NCBI RefSeq assembly: GCF_003369915.1
Contig: NC_046675.1
Span: forward strand, 18,662,001 to 18,726,000
Direction: 5' to 3'
DNA: 64,000 nucleotides
From: Drosophila miranda
Lineage: Eukaryota; Arthropoda; Insecta; Diptera; Drosophilidae
A program made the translations under genes and the position numbers. Below the pieces are notes generated by a model, which had not been told where the DNA came from, made no database searches, and saw only the letters and a list, made by a program, of their open reading frames with translations. Below are positions 24,818 through 36,756 of this stretch, piece by piece. Position 1 is the stretch's first letter; each line of letters begins with the position of its first letter.

Positions 24818-25360
24818 TACATATGGGCATTTCCGCGAGTCGCTATCGTACGCTTTTGATGCACAAAAAAGATAGAAAACAAACATTTTCCCCGTACGCA
24901 AAATAGAAGTTGACTTTGGCCTGGATAGGATTAATAGGATTAATATAGGTTTCTATCGAGTAATAATAATGTCTATATTGGCTTTTTTAATTGACTTAAG
25001 TACCAGTCGCGAACGTACGATTTTGTTCATAAGTGTTTTTTTTACTATATCACCACCTTACACTCTCCCATGAACTACTTAATATTTCCTTAACGAACAA
25101 CTTACTTGGCTTTTTAAAGCGACTTTGCGAAAAAACTTTTAACAAAAATCATCTTTCTTATGGGAGAAAATAGTAAAGGAACACATGACTATGAAAATAC
25201 ATAAAAAATTATCATTTGTTTATTTTAATAGGTTTTCAGATCAAAGCTTATGAAATTATGTGCCCATTGGTTCAATTAGAAAATAATAACGGGACAAAAT
25301 GTGTCCCGGATATGTGTGTTTATTGACTTTTAATTTGTTGTCCTCGATTGTCAAATTTAT
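24818..25360 (+). repeat. Unclassified AT-rich dispersed repeat, copy 2
   Basis: This matches the blocks listed for 8,931-9,300 in the same order. It includes TAGAAAACAAACATTTTCCC near 24,872, GCGAACGTACG near 25,010, GAGAAAATAGTAA near 25,164, and AGATCAAAG with ATTGGTTCAA and CGGGACAAAA near 25,226-25,300. It is longer than copy 1 because of inserted sequence between blocks. No coding capacity is seen. Confidence 0.6.
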
Positions 25361-28300
25361 ATTTTTACATTTCAATTCAATTTTGCTTGAACTTGTCATG
25401 AGAGATAGAGGAAAAATAGAGAAAGAGAGCACTGAGTTTAATTTACTTGGTATTCACTTTTAATTTCCCTTATCTGGTCTCCAATAATAGTAAAAGTAAC
25501 TCTCGTTTTATATTCCCTAATCCGGAAATACGCATGTTAAAAACGTGAGAATTCTTTAAGGGGTCGGAAACTCTTGCTTCTGGCTGTGACACACATCTGC
25601 ACAAAACTCTTTGAGTATTTTGGGTATAGGGTATACAAAATAAACCACAACATTTATCTTAAATCTTAAATTTTTTTTAAATTAAAATTTTAGTTAAATT
25701 TATCTTTATTTATGTACATGGGCATCACACAGAGCTAGCTCCCCCTAACTAATGTACATTTTTGATCAAAAAGAGCCGATAATGCAAATTACCCAAGCCA
25801 GCTTGATTTGTTTAATACATTTTACATAAACATATATTGTATACGATTGTCTCCTCTAGTTATGGTGTAAAGCCATATTATCATTCTTACCAAAGCAAGT
25901 CTCACACCGCAAGTAGGCTCCATACACACATAGGCATATTTATTGCACAATTTTTATTACCGACGCCCGACCCGACGCAAGGGCCCGAGATTTTCACAAA
26001 CACTCAGACACACAAGGCTGGGAAACGAAGACGACTTTCCGTCGGCTGAAACAGCTTCTTAAAACAGTAGCTCGATATCGATATCGTCTAATAGCCGCAA
26101 TTATGAATAAAAGCGAGATTGACTGCCTGAAGTAGATTCAATTTGATGGCGTTATAATTTAAAGTACACAGTGTCTGCAAGTGTGTCTGAACAGAGTTAA
26201 AGATTGGCGCGGTACGTATGGCACATTAAATTTTGTTAATGGAAGAATAGCCTGTACTTTGAGTGAGACTATTACGGTTGTTATAGTTCTATAGTTGGCG
26301 TGGTGTCGATTGCCGTTGTTGTTGGTTTATTATTTTAACACTTTCGACAAAGCGCGCGACGGCGGACTAGTATTAGAGCCAGTGCAGTTGGAGCTATGGT
26401 GCGGAACGTCATTCGACTGTGCGAGTTCTCCGCTGTCTGTGAATCGCTGTTAGTTTCCAGGAATCGCAGTCACAAGGCCTGAACTCTCGCGCTCTGCGAC
26501 ATGAACAACACAACACAACACGGCTGACGACGCCGACGCCAAGAGTCACGTCACCAGAGTCCAGAGCTAGGGCGACAGCAATGCCAATAGGACAGGAGCG
26601 GTATCAGCAACAACGGGGCGACCGTGACGAGCGGGGAGGGAACCGAACCCTGAGCATGTGCGACAAAAGTCAGCGCACCAGGAAGATATACGCACAGTCT
26701 CGTCTTTGGTCTCGGGATCATAAATAGTAGATAAACAAATAAATAAGCCGACGCGTCGTGGGGAAAGGGAGGGAGGGGTTTCAATGGACATACTGCTTAG
26801 ATATATGACGGATATATATCTTTACATGTCTCACCCGCACCCTCACGGCCTAGCACCCACACCCTCAGACCCTGACAAATTCGATATTCTTCGATTTCGG
26901 GTATCGAATACTCGTATGTGTTTGTGCGTGCTTGTCTGTGGGGGTTGGGTTGCAGAACCGTTCCAGATACACAATTACGCCTTCGAAGTTCTGACGCGCA
27001 GGGACAGAAATCAACCACCGACCAATGACGCCCCACAGTGGACCCATCTCTATCTGTATCTGCGCAGTGCTCGTTTTAGCCGAGATGGAAATGGAATCCA
27101 GCTAGGGCCACTTTGCAGGGCCAGTTACTGTTACTTGCCTGCTCTTGCTCTTGCTCTTGCTCTCGCCCCTGCCCCTGTGACCGACAGCTACACGCAACGC
27201 TTCGTGTTCATCCCCGTGTAAAAATCAATCGCAATCGATGGATGAATTTTATTGTGCGCAAACTCAGTTTTCGGAAAAGGAACTTTTTGGGTGGACGCCT
27301 ATATAACTGTTGGCTGTATTTACTGCACAGTATGATCATTAAAAATCGTGAATGTTATCCAGACAAAAGGACCTCCCGAAATCAGTTTTATCTCTAACGA
27401 AAACGAGAGTTCTCAAAGTAAAATGGAAAATATTAAAAAGGAATCAAGGAGTAAATAGCTGGCAGTATGGTATGGCCATGTTCGAATGACTGAGTGCACA
27501 CTAGTCCCTCAATTTCTAAGCTATCTGGCTCCCAATTTGTACAGATACTTTATCATATAGGCGACGATCGATCTATTTTTAAGCATACCATTTTTCACCA
27601 TTTCTGATACATTGTTGGTACATAAATTCTTTATTATCGCAATTTTGCAAGAACATTTTAAAAGAAAACTAAGAATACAGCCCAGAAGCTAACAACTTTC
27701 AATTCACTTGGCCCGCAATAAATAACAATAACAGTCAAGACTGTAGTACAGTACCCTGTTGTACTGAATAAGTACATGAAACTGAAAGTAACAACCGCAT
27801 TAAGGAAAGTTTCAAACCAAATTCTGCGGCAAGCCAACGGAAATCTGCGGCCGTCCAGGTCAGTCAACTGATTATAGATCTATAGCTAAGACAACAAAGG
27901 CCGGGTGCTAGTGCTCCGCTTGGGTTTGCTCCCAACACGTTTTGACTCGACTAGAAGTTCTACATGGTTTAAAAGCGGGGGAAGGTAATAAGTACCGGAC
28001 ACAACGACATCGTCACAGCCCATAGAGATGGACCATCTCCCCAGATATTTACCTGTGAAATGTGTTCCCAACTTGTGTTTCAGGGCCCGCATGGCACTTC
28101 CTTAAATAGTGCTAAGACTGCTAAGTGAATGGACAAATAACGCGTGCTAGAGTCGTTCGGCATAGCCAAATTGTTCTTGTAAGGTGCAACTAAAACTAAA
28201 TGCGGCCACTGTGTCCAACCAAGCTTGGGGGAAAAATGTGCATACTTATGTACATGCACGTATACGTACGTATACATATGTGTATATAAATCTGTTTTCC

Positions 28301-28964
28301 GAGCTTCTCTTAATATATCGGCCCTCTTAAGCGACAATAAAATGATTGAATGTGCAAAAGTAATCTATAAAAGTATATACATACATTTAAACACAATCAA
28401 ATCGATCAAATAATTACAGAAAATAGATTAACTCTTCGATGTGTAAAAAGCATGCCTTACTATCGAACTTATACCTTAAAGAAATACTTTTCTTAGTCAA
28501 ACTATTTCTCATCCGTATTTTTGCATGGGTATAATTATAATTTTACTTTTAGAACATTTACGAGTACTAAAACACAGTTAAGCCAAATACCAATTGTCTA
28601 GAATACTTGTCGCGTTATAATTGAAAATAAATAAATAAAAATAAAAATACTATAGTAGTTTTGTTTCTATTGGCCTAGTATAAGGCGGTTTCTGTTGTAT
28701 TACCGATCTACTCCCCAGTTTATCTCCCCAGACCTTTTCATTGTTGAAAAAATGAAAATATGGGTACGAATAATATGAAGATGAATGAACCAGCCAATTC
28801 AACTATTGCTAATCGGATCTGGATGGTCACAATTATATGAAAGTATACTTACGATCTAAGGTATATCCATGTGGTCCAGTCAATAACAGAATTTTCTTAA
28901 TCTTATATTATCTATATTAAATATATTTTCAATAATTAAACCTTGCTCAGGTTTGATTTTCCTG
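25361..28964. other. Non-coding stretch, possible promoter island
   Basis: No gene recognised. The interval 26,340-26,640 is GC-rich, has few long frames, and resembles a promoter plus 5' leader, but I find no TATA box or clear initiator. GCTCTT repeats lie at 27,140-27,163. The remainder is AT-rich with scattered simple repeats. Confidence 0.4.
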
Positions 28965-29090
28965 CAGGCTGCTTTAGCATAGTCTGTGAGATTTACGACG
29001 ATACGATAGACGAAAATGGCTATATCGACCCAGCTATTTATGCAGATCAATAACAGAGAACTAAGGAACTGGAAACGTTGCTAATAATTT
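28965..29090 (+). mobile_element. DINE-like Helitron fragment
   Basis: The phrases TTAGCATAGTCTGTGAGAT, ATGGCTATATCGACCCAGCT, TATGCAGATCAA and GGAAACGTTGCT follow family order but are heavily decayed. Confidence 0.45.
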
Positions 29091-30259
29091 AAAGAACGAA
29101 AATTACTCAAAACGAGTAAATGGTTTATTTCGCCGGGACTTTGCTGAACAATACATGTGATATAACCGCCCGTAGTGCTACCAGGAAATATTATTCACGT
29201 CTTTTTCTCTGTCACGCCTCTAAAGGGCTACGAGGAGTCCAAATATTTTGACGGTCTGTTGTCAAAGAAATTTAAAGACAAACCGACACCGGAACAGATA
29301 GCGCGGTGTCCCAGAATTGGGTCTGCGTCTGCTTAGGTCCGGGTCTTCTTAAGTGCCGATGGTGTTTAAAAGGGAAATCACACATTTTGCTTAATTTGCA
29401 TTTGCTTGCGACTCAGAAAACCTCTGGACGTGATTTACGATCTGCGATTGATCTGACACTGGAAAGAGCAACACATCGTTGTAGTCGTAGTTTTAAATTT
29501 CTGGTTGAGGTGTCGAGGTGTGAAGTTTGGATGTCCAGCAGCTAACTATTGCTACTGTTTCCCAAAATGTAAACGGATTTTGCAAAGCCGTCGTTCCCGT
29601 TGCGGTCAGATCTGTAATGGAATTAAAGATGGCCTCCTCCAAGCACTTCACCACCGCGAAATAAGCGCTAGCAGGGCGGCGTGGCACCGGACGTCTAGAT
29701 ACTTATTGTGAGAAAATGGAAAATTCGATGTCGCCATTAACATTTATTGCTACTTTGGGAAAACTCGATTACAGGCGCTGGGCGCGGCGCCCCTATACCA
29801 CAATGCATTGCCATTGCCATTGCAGAGCCGCCATTTTATGAGTCGCGCCAGAGCACTTATGGCATCATCAGGACTCGGATAGGGGAGAAGGCGCAGCACA
29901 GCCACCCCATCAGCCACATGGCTGGAGAGCCATCAGCTCTCGTAAAACGGATTTTGCGCTTAGTCAGGATGCGTGCAGCAGTTTTATGGGTTGCTCCATT
30001 GATGCCAGCACTCGGAAAATGTATACAGTTTTCTTTTACTACCTTTGCGCTCCACTGCGCATGCAGCATCCACTGGCTGCCATAAAATATCGAAACGTTC
30101 GCAATCATAAATGTTGATGAGTGCAGGCACCCAAATTGGGATTGCACACAAGCAAGCTCAGAGAATATACGTAAGAGTGAGCTGAGAGTAGGCAGCTCGT
30201 GTCAGAGCGAAAGAGAAACTTGTCAGAATTCGGAAGCATATCTGGGAAAAATCTCCGGA
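29091..30259. other. Intergenic region upstream of the V-ATPase gene
   Basis: There is no gene I can support here. GC-richer sequence with CCATAAA motifs (29,750-30,100) precedes the V-ATPase leader. The 80 bases before its ATG are purine-rich and lack an upstream ATG in a strong context. Confidence 0.4.
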
Positions 30260-30526
30260 ATGGATAAATATATTACATTATCGTTCATCACCGTGTTCTG
30301 GCTGCTCTTTGCCTTGGTTGGTTGGTTGGTGGCCATGCGATTCAAGGACAGAGGAGTTATCCGATGCTGTGTCGTACTCACAGCTGCCTGCTGCTATCTC
30401 GTCTGGCTGATTACTTTTCTAATGCAAATGAATCCTTTGGTGGGGCCGCGGGCTGATCAAAAGGTAATCTACGCCATCATGACCTACTGGCCCAACTCCT
30501 TCATTCATTCGGAATCGGATCCTTAA
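30260..30526 (+). CDS. V-type proton ATPase subunit e (VhaM9.7 family)
   Basis: This encodes a complete 88-residue protein with no intron. Subunit e is a small component of the membrane V0 sector of the proton pump that acidifies endosomes, lysosomes and secretory granules. Two membrane helices are visible, about residues 5-27 and 36-59. The family signature MQMNPLVGP follows the second helix, preceded by RGVIRCCVVLTAACCYLVW. Length matches the usual 80-90 residues. The start is the first ATG (MDKYITLSFITVF) in good context, GGAATGG. Flies carry several VhaM9.7 paralogues. The diverged N-terminus and lack of introns fit a tissue-restricted paralogue, perhaps VhaM9.7-d, but I cannot settle which one. 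It converges with the CH-domain gene, whose stop lies 227 bases away. Confidence 0.88.
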   Translation: MDKYITLSFITVFWLLFALVGWLVAMRFKDRGVIRCCVVLTAACCYLVWLITFLMQMNPLVGPRADQKVIYAIMTYWPNSFIHSESDP

Positions 30527-30753
30527 AACGATATACTCTCTCCGCTACTGAAATATCTTCACATATATTTTCAAGTGGACAAATATGAATGGTTTAAATA
30601 GGCGCCTGCTATTGATGTACTGTACTGAATGAGCTAACAATTTCGGCGACCCGAATGATGATTAAATTATAAATGATCTTTTATTGACCTGATTTATTAT
30701 TTTTTTGTTCATCACAAAGTCTGATTTCGAATATTCGTTGAAATTATTTGCTT

Positions 30754-32322
30754 TTATATGCTGGATCTGCGAAAGTTGGCTGACTCTTCCAAGCAGTTGT
30801 ATAACTCCGCTACAAAATGGAAAACCATTATATTTTCGGGTATTTTCTGTAGACACAAAGACACAAAATCAATGTTGCTACGAACTCCCAGTGATTGAGC
30901 GACCATTACGCCGTACTCCAGCGTCTCTAGCCGATTCTTACATTTAATGTACTTGATGTCAATCAGGTTTGGGCGGTAGGAATGAATGATGGCACAAAGT
31001 GCGTGGCCGCTCTGCCAGGAGATGGAGAACTCATACATGGGTATGCCATAAGGCTTAGTTTTCTCCTGACACCAGCGAAGCAGTTTGTGGCGGCGTTGGC
31101 CAAACGTTGTTCCTGGGTGCGGCTCCACTACAGTTGGCTTTTTTATGCGACATGGACACGATCCTGTTGTCGTTGAGTTCTTTGTAGAGGTATTGCCACT
31201 TTCATTTACTGCTGCCTTTTGTTTTTGATAGGATGATTTTGACAGTTCAGGATCGAATTCGACTTGGCATTGTATCGCCCCGTGTTGGGTTTCTCGCGTT
31301 GTAGTATTCGTACTTTCGTACTTATTTGGTTGTGCTGATGCCGCAATATCAGGACTAAGGTGGCTATTATTTTCAGTCTGGGTTGATTGCACTGACTGAC
31401 TGTCTTCTGCGAGCCTAAATTTGTGGCATTCCTGCATCTGAGGAGGTTGTGGGGAGGTTAAATAATTTTGGTAGCATGTTTGTTGTATTTCCATTAGTCT
31501 TGAGTTTTCTTTGAGTGCAGCTTGTAATTTTAGTTTTTCTTCTGAAAGACCACTGCTTAGCTTCAAAACGAGATCCTGCTGATTTTTGAACCTTATTTCG
31601 GCCGCATGCTGAATAAGAAGCGCCTTTCGGGTCAATGTATGTTCCTTAAGAATCATTAGCTTATGGTCAAGCTGTTCTAATTCCCTTTTCAACTTGAAAT
31701 TTCTTAACTTAGCCGTCACTCTGCCAAGCTCTATTGTTGGACATGATTCCCTGAGTTTAAGTTTATCTGAATTCAGTTTGTGATATGGTGTCTTTTCAGC
31801 TGAGTCGGCCAAATTGTCGCGGCTATCTGAGGGCACATTGTAATGGTCGGACTTTTGCGTTTTACCGTATTCTGCTTTCATATAGGCCAACATCAAATAG
31901 TCTTTGATGACGCCCTCCAGCTCTGAAAATATTGCACTAACTGCAACTATAAAACTTGGGTCCACAACTCCTCTATTCCGCATTTCCGACTGACCCCAAG
32001 GCACTTTTAGATAAAGTCTCTTAATTTGTCCGGTGCCTAAAAAACAAAGTTGTAAGGAGGATGGAAAACAGTTTGATGACGACATACATTTCGCTAAAAT
32101 TTTGGAAAGGTCGGCCATCTGGTTGCTTTGACTACCAAAACACTCACGAAATTGGTCGGCCATGAGTCTGATCAATATAATTATCTTACCCATACAGCGC
32201 ATAGGGGGAGAATCATTCGGAGTGGTGTTCCATTGTTTCCACATTTTACTTGACATGGAAGCAGCATTTAGGTATTTAACTAGTTTTTTTATCTCACAGA
32301 GATTATCTTTTATAGCTTCCAT
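30754..32322 (-). CDS. CH-domain coiled-coil protein, intronless, 522 residues
   Basis: A single open frame runs from the ATG at 32,322 (MEAIKDNLCEIKK) to the stop at 30,754. A further ten in-frame codons upstream start only with TTG, so the ATG is preferred. The C-terminal ~115 residues (about 405-515) form a calponin-homology domain: LLRWCQEKTKPYG, then SWQSGHALCAIIHSYRPNLI, ending in FVAELYNCLE. This subtype is found in cytospin/SPECC1, smoothelin and EHBP1 proteins, which link to actin or endocytic membranes. Residues ~195-300 are rich in K, E and L with a heptad-like pattern (KLRNFKLKRELEQLDHKLM), indicating coiled coil. The middle is S/T/Q-rich. I cannot name an orthologue. The lack of introns and low conservation outside the CH domain suggest a fast-evolving, possibly retroposed and testis-type gene; that is inference. 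Confidence 0.8.
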   Translation of the reverse strand: MEAIKDNLCEIKKLVKYLNAASMSSKMWKQWNTTPNDSPPMRCMGKIIILIRLMADQFRECFGSQSNQMADLSKILAKCMSSSNCFPSSLQLCFLGTGQIKRLYLKVPWGQSEMRNRGVVDPSFIVAVSAIFSELEGVIKDYLMLAYMKAEYGKTQKSDHYNVPSDSRDNLADSAEKTPYHKLNSDKLKLRESCPTIELGRVTAKLRNFKLKRELEQLDHKLMILKEHTLTRKALLIQHAAEIRFKNQQDLVLKLSSGLSEEKLKLQAALKENSRLMEIQQTCYQNYLTSPQPPQMQECHKFRLAEDSQSVQSTQTENNSHLSPDIAASAQPNKYESTNTTTRETQHGAIQCQVEFDPELSKSSYQKQKAAVNESGNTSTKNSTTTGSCPCRIKKPTVVEPHPGTTFGQRRHKLLRWCQEKTKPYGIPMYEFSISWQSGHALCAIIHSYRPNLIDIKYIKCKNRLETLEYGVMVAQSLGVRSNIDFVSLCLQKIPENIMVFHFVAELYNCLEESANFRRSSI

Positions 32323-32494
32323 TGGGCCGGAATATGCTTTAAGTCGAAACAAAATTAATTATAAACAATATTTGACATTTTATGCAAATAAGTCAAATAA
32401 CATCGAAGATATTTTTGTACAGTTTTATTATTGTATGAGCTTTACAAATTAATAGTTACTTACATAGCTGTATCTATTATATACTCGTACAGTC

Positions 32495-33064
32495 TTTGGA
32501 ATATAGGCTGATGAGGCCCAGTGCTCAGAGACTATAACTGCTAGAGCACCGACATGTTGTATCCAGACTTCTGTATTTCAAAATTTCGCCACATCCCCTT
32601 CCGCCCGCACGAAGGACGAAAATCTGTGGCATCCACAATTTTAAAGATACGAGAAAACCAAAAACGCAGAATCGTAGAGAATGATTATATCATCATTCTA
32701 TATCAGTCTGTCTTTCTCTAACACAAACGTTTCATGGTCGACTTTGCCTATCGCTAAAAATGAGCGCCTAGATTCACAATCCTGCGATATCAAACCTGCT
32801 CAAGTGTATTTCAAAATTTTGAAAATTTGAAAATCTGTAGTATTCACAATTTTGAAGATACGAGAAAATTAAAAATTCAAATCTGAATCAGAGCGAATCA
32901 TTTTTTTAACCAAATGGAACAAGTCAATTTTCAGTGGCTACAAAACGCCATCCATGCGCTTACTTATTTTCTGTCTCTCTCGCACACACTTTTTGTCGTT
33001 AAGTATCGGATATAAATGTAGAGTTGCGACCGTAGCAGCAATTCAAAACGTTCCCCCTCGTTCT
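32495..33064 (-). mobile_element. DINE-like Helitron copy
   Basis: Read on the minus strand it begins AGAACGAGGGGGAACGTT, continues through GCAACTCTACATTTATATCC and GTGTGCGAGAGAGACAGAAA, and holds the GAAGGGGATGTGGCGAAATT block. It ends near 'gtctctgagcactgggcctc'. It contains an internal duplicated segment (the 'gtggat/gaatactac' block occurs twice, near 32,630 and 32,845). Confidence 0.65.
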
Positions 33065-33600
33065 AAATATTAAAAAAAAAATATTTTTCCATAACAAATA
33101 TATCTGGCTATATACCCATTTTCTAGGTGAAACATATTATACAATATTTTTTTGTTTCTTTACCATATATATATTGAACTTGTTTATGCCATTCTGTTTT
33201 GTCCTTATTAACAGTTTACTAAATAAAAATATAAAATTAAATCAAGAAATACACATACACATAATAAGGCATACTGAGGTATAAAGGGCGATACGTGTGT
33301 CTGTAATTGCAAGATACATATGTATGTATGTATGTGTATGACGATAGAAAGTAAGAGTGATTGAGACAAAGATTGTATGTGTAGTAGTAGTAGTGGTTAT
33401 TTATTTTTTGTATAAAACAAATCACAATTTAAGAGCTTCGTTCACACCGTCAGCTTTTCTATCCTACTATATAAATATCTATTACAATAATAACACAACA
33501 CAATCTTACAAATCTTCGGTAACTATTTGGCTCCCATATACATATGTACCATGTATTTCGATATACATTTTGATGTAGTCTCCCAAATTTCTCTATCCGA
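33065..33600. other. AT-rich, simple-repeat stretch
   Basis: No gene. ATAC/ATGT-type simple repeats are present, for example (ATGT)n near 33,318-33,335. Confidence 0.5.
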
Positions 33601-33874
33601 TATTACCATTTAGGGCTGCATGTACTTCCTCTGCATATAATGTGATTTTTTTAAGGTATTGGCTTCGGAGTTTTCCTATGAAATTCTACATGTCTTGGTT
33701 GTAGCATTTACCATGTTCAAAGGACAGCTATTTAACCAAAGCAGGTCTCCTCGAGCTTTGAGAATCCAATTTAAGATGGACTGGTTTGGAAAAAGTCGAT
33801 CCCAACTTCATGGTCCAGGAGTGCTGCATTACGATTGAGAGTGAGGTAACAACTTCTAAGTGCCGCTTTAAATC

Positions 33875-34090
33875 GTAAAAACCAATCTTTCCATATGGGC
33901 TTCTAGAATGTTCGGCAGTCTGATACTCATAGAGAACTCGCTATAAAATGTCAAAATGTCGTCAAAATGTTGTGAAATATCTGTGCAGCCTATCCACCTC
34001 TTTAAATGTCTCAGGTCCTCACACTTTTGCACCTCACTGCTTTTGGCTTTGAAATATGTTTCATGTTGAGCTGATGCTCAAAATTCGTCT
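33875..34090 (-). pseudogene. Unidentified coding-like fragment
   Basis: On the minus strand about 70 codons are open and read like protein: CEDLRHLKRWIGCTDISQ, then DILTFYSEF and IRLPNILEAHMERLVF, before a stop. Flanking sequence in the same direction is stop-ridden. I do not recognise the source. A transposase or a decayed host gene are both possible. Confidence 0.3.
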
Positions 34091-34439
34091 CTTTATGAAG
34101 CTACTCAACCACTTAGTTTATGCTTGCCTTAGCTTCTTTTGCTTTGGCTGCAACGTGTTTTTTGAAGCTAGTAGTTGGCGTCCTTTACAGGCTTTTCTTG
34201 GAAGAAGCATTTTTCGTATAGAAGAGAACTCTTACGTTAGTTGCAGCCTTAAAACCTAGAAAGTACATATTCATACACATCATCCAACTCTTGGTAGGCA
34301 CTTACTCCGTAGCCACCACCTTCATCGGCTCAGCCGCAGACCCCGCAGGGGCCCGCAGATTGATAAGGGACTCAACGCCAAATGGACGCAGTCGGCCCTT
34401 GGCTTAACTGATGGAACATTAGGGTCAACACTGAAAAAT

Positions 34440-35004
34440 CAAGGAACATTACATTCACAACCAGACTCTCCAACTGGCCCCCAATAAACTTTCACGGATC
34501 TACCATTCCGACAACCAAAAAGGTCTATGGCTCACGCTAGACAGCCTCAACTGGAGGGCACATATCCAGACTAAAGTGGCTAAGCTAAAATTAAAAGCCA
34601 AGAAAATGAGCTGGCTACTCGAAAGGTACGCACAACTCACCGATCGCAACAAGGTGCTCTTATAAAAAGCCATATTATTTCCCATCTGGAATTATGGCAT
34701 TCAACTCTGGGGCTCTGCCGCAAAATCCAACTGAGCATCAGCAAAAGAAAAAGAAAATCAGCAAATTGCTACGCAGAATTGTGGGTGCTCCTTTCTTCGT
34801 GTGCAATTTGGTACTCCATAGTCCAAAGACAAAGTCCTATTCTGGATTGGTGAGGCGGGTCTTAGGCCAATATAAGACGGATGTCCCCTGTGTGCAGCAT
34901 TTTGTCACTGTATTTTCACGTAATTGGTCCTTGTAGTGTAATTTACTTAATGCCATGTAGACAGATTGTAATTTAAATAATGTAATACAAAAATAAAAAT
35001 AAAA
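34440..35004 (+). mobile_element. Jockey-type LINE, 3' end with decayed reverse transcriptase
   Basis: The frame contains INFHGSTIPTTKKV and then, after a frameshift, LNWRAHIQTKVAKLKLKAKK followed by NKVLLYKAIIFPIWNYGIQL. This is the thumb region downstream of the catalytic motif in jockey-clade LINEs. IVGAPFFVCN follows after another shift. The piece ends in an A-rich tail (AAAAATAAAAATAAAAC, about 34,988-35,004), as LINE 3' ends do. It is 5'-truncated and inactive. Confidence 0.75.
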
Positions 35005-36355
35005 CATTCTTTAGCCTCATCCAGTCTTTGCTCAAAAGTGTACATTTGAGCTTTGAGCATATTTTTCTTTGCTGCTTCTGCAGATCGGTAAATATTCTGA
35101 TAGCAGTTTTATATAGGATACCTTATTCTCCCGGGAGTCCGTTGTCCGTAAGTTCTTCAGCGCAGTTAAAACATCTCTTCTCTTGGTACGTCCGACTGTG
35201 CCACTTGTTCTTGCCCTGAGTTGCTGGTACGCAGAACATTTTATTAATTCAGTAGCGTCCTCAATAAAAATCCTATTCTTGTTGTTTAGCAAATCTATTA
35301 TGCTTTTCTTTACATTTTCTTGGTAAGCTTCTTTGTTTCGGGTCTTAAAGTTGCAGTAGTTTTCTGCCCTCTGCAGTTACCGTACTGTCTTTTGACTGCT
35401 TTACTTCTGCACTATTTACGCAAACTACGAACCATTTGCCAGTTATTGTTGTTCTTGTACAATTCGCGGCTTACTGCCTTCTATGATTAATGCATTTTCG
35501 ACTAATTCTTCGAAAAGTGTTCTGATGCATTGTAGTTTGCTCCCCTAAAGTAAATAAAATGATGTTACAAATTGGGATCCGTACTATCTGAAGATAAAGT
35601 TGTGGATCGTATCTATGGCTGTTATTCCTGCTTAAAAGGTTTCTGCTCACTTCAATTTCTATTCCTCCTATGCACGAACGAATCTACTCGAACGAGTTGC
35701 TGGTTGCCAGTACGTTCGAAAAGAGCTGAATAGTTCCATCGGCTCATCCTATTTGACAATCCATGAACATTATACACATGCCAAAACTTTTAAAGAGGAA
35801 ATTTCATGCAAAATTTATATTTCTTTGGTGCTCATACCGTAGCTCTTATATCGTCATCCCGTTGTCTAATCAGTCCTTTTTTAGTAAGGAAGTGTTTTTT
35901 TCTGTTTTTGTTTCTTCTCGCTGGGGTCTGTTTACACATAGATGGTACTTCTTGATGTTTCTTTTATCAGTGTGTTGGCTGCATCATCGGTTTCCATTTC
36001 CACCCTTATTAGCATTTCCTGTCCGCGTTGAATTAGAACCCTGGGCTCCTTTGTGTTCAGATTTCGCTTCTGGTGTTTTTCTTCTGGTTTTTAGTACCGC
36101 CATCATTGCCGGCTCCGTCCTACCTGTTTCTTCGGGTTAACATTCTATTCGACCTCTTTGCTGAGATTGAGATTACATATCTCCTGGTGTGATGAATTTT
36201 GGGGGTGCGATGCAGTCCGCCTGGATTGCTGCAATATATATTGTGTCACAAGGTATTTACTGCTTGCACTGCTTCTTAGACTGAGCTACTGACTCCTCGT
36301 ACTGCTTGTTTTGGCGTATGCTACTTCTTTCCGATCTGTTAGCCTCCTACTCTCT
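35005..36355. other. Transposon-like remains, unassigned
   Basis: On the minus strand several short open pieces look like a decayed retroelement polyprotein, e.g. KKSIIDLLNNKNRIF then ATELIKCSAYQQL at 35,330-35,200. They are broken by many stops. I cannot match them to a family. No host gene is seen. Confidence 0.35.
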
Positions 36356-36620
36356 TTGAGTCCGACAAAAGTTCGTCATTGAGTTGGCTGAGAGTCGACC
36401 ACCTTCATATCATACCGATATACGTGTGTCCATCATGGCCACAGCGAAAGGGAAGAAAAATGTACCACATTTTCATCTGCATATTTACTTTTATATACAT
36501 ATATATTCTCGAACACGGCAGCAGCCTCTTCGCCTTTCTCTCTTGTCTGTGTCGCGCTCTCCTCGAATCCTCGCTTGCATTAGGACACGGGCGATTCCGT
36601 CCCCATCCCTTTGACTAGTC
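36356..36620 (-). mobile_element. Putative LTR/leader of an LTR retrotransposon
   Basis: On the minus strand a GC-rich interval ends AGGCTGCTGCCGTGTTCGAG, then ATATATATGTATATAAAAG, a TATA-like element. The segment GAGAGAAAGGCGAAGAGGCT plus CTGCTGCCGTGT closely resembles 48,110-48,150 (GAGAGAACGGCTGGATAGGCT plus GCTGCCGTGT). Two related promoter-like segments beside transposon debris suggest LTRs of one family. Terminal TG..CA ends and a target duplication were not found. Confidence 0.35.
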
Positions 36621-36756
36621 TGGATCCTATCACTCACCTCTCGCACGTCTATTGCGACCCCCCGCGTACTACTCTCAACACTTTTTGCTCAATTGGATTC
36701 AGGGAGACTACACGCTAACGTTAATTGTTACTGTCCCCTGCCGTGCACATGCATGT

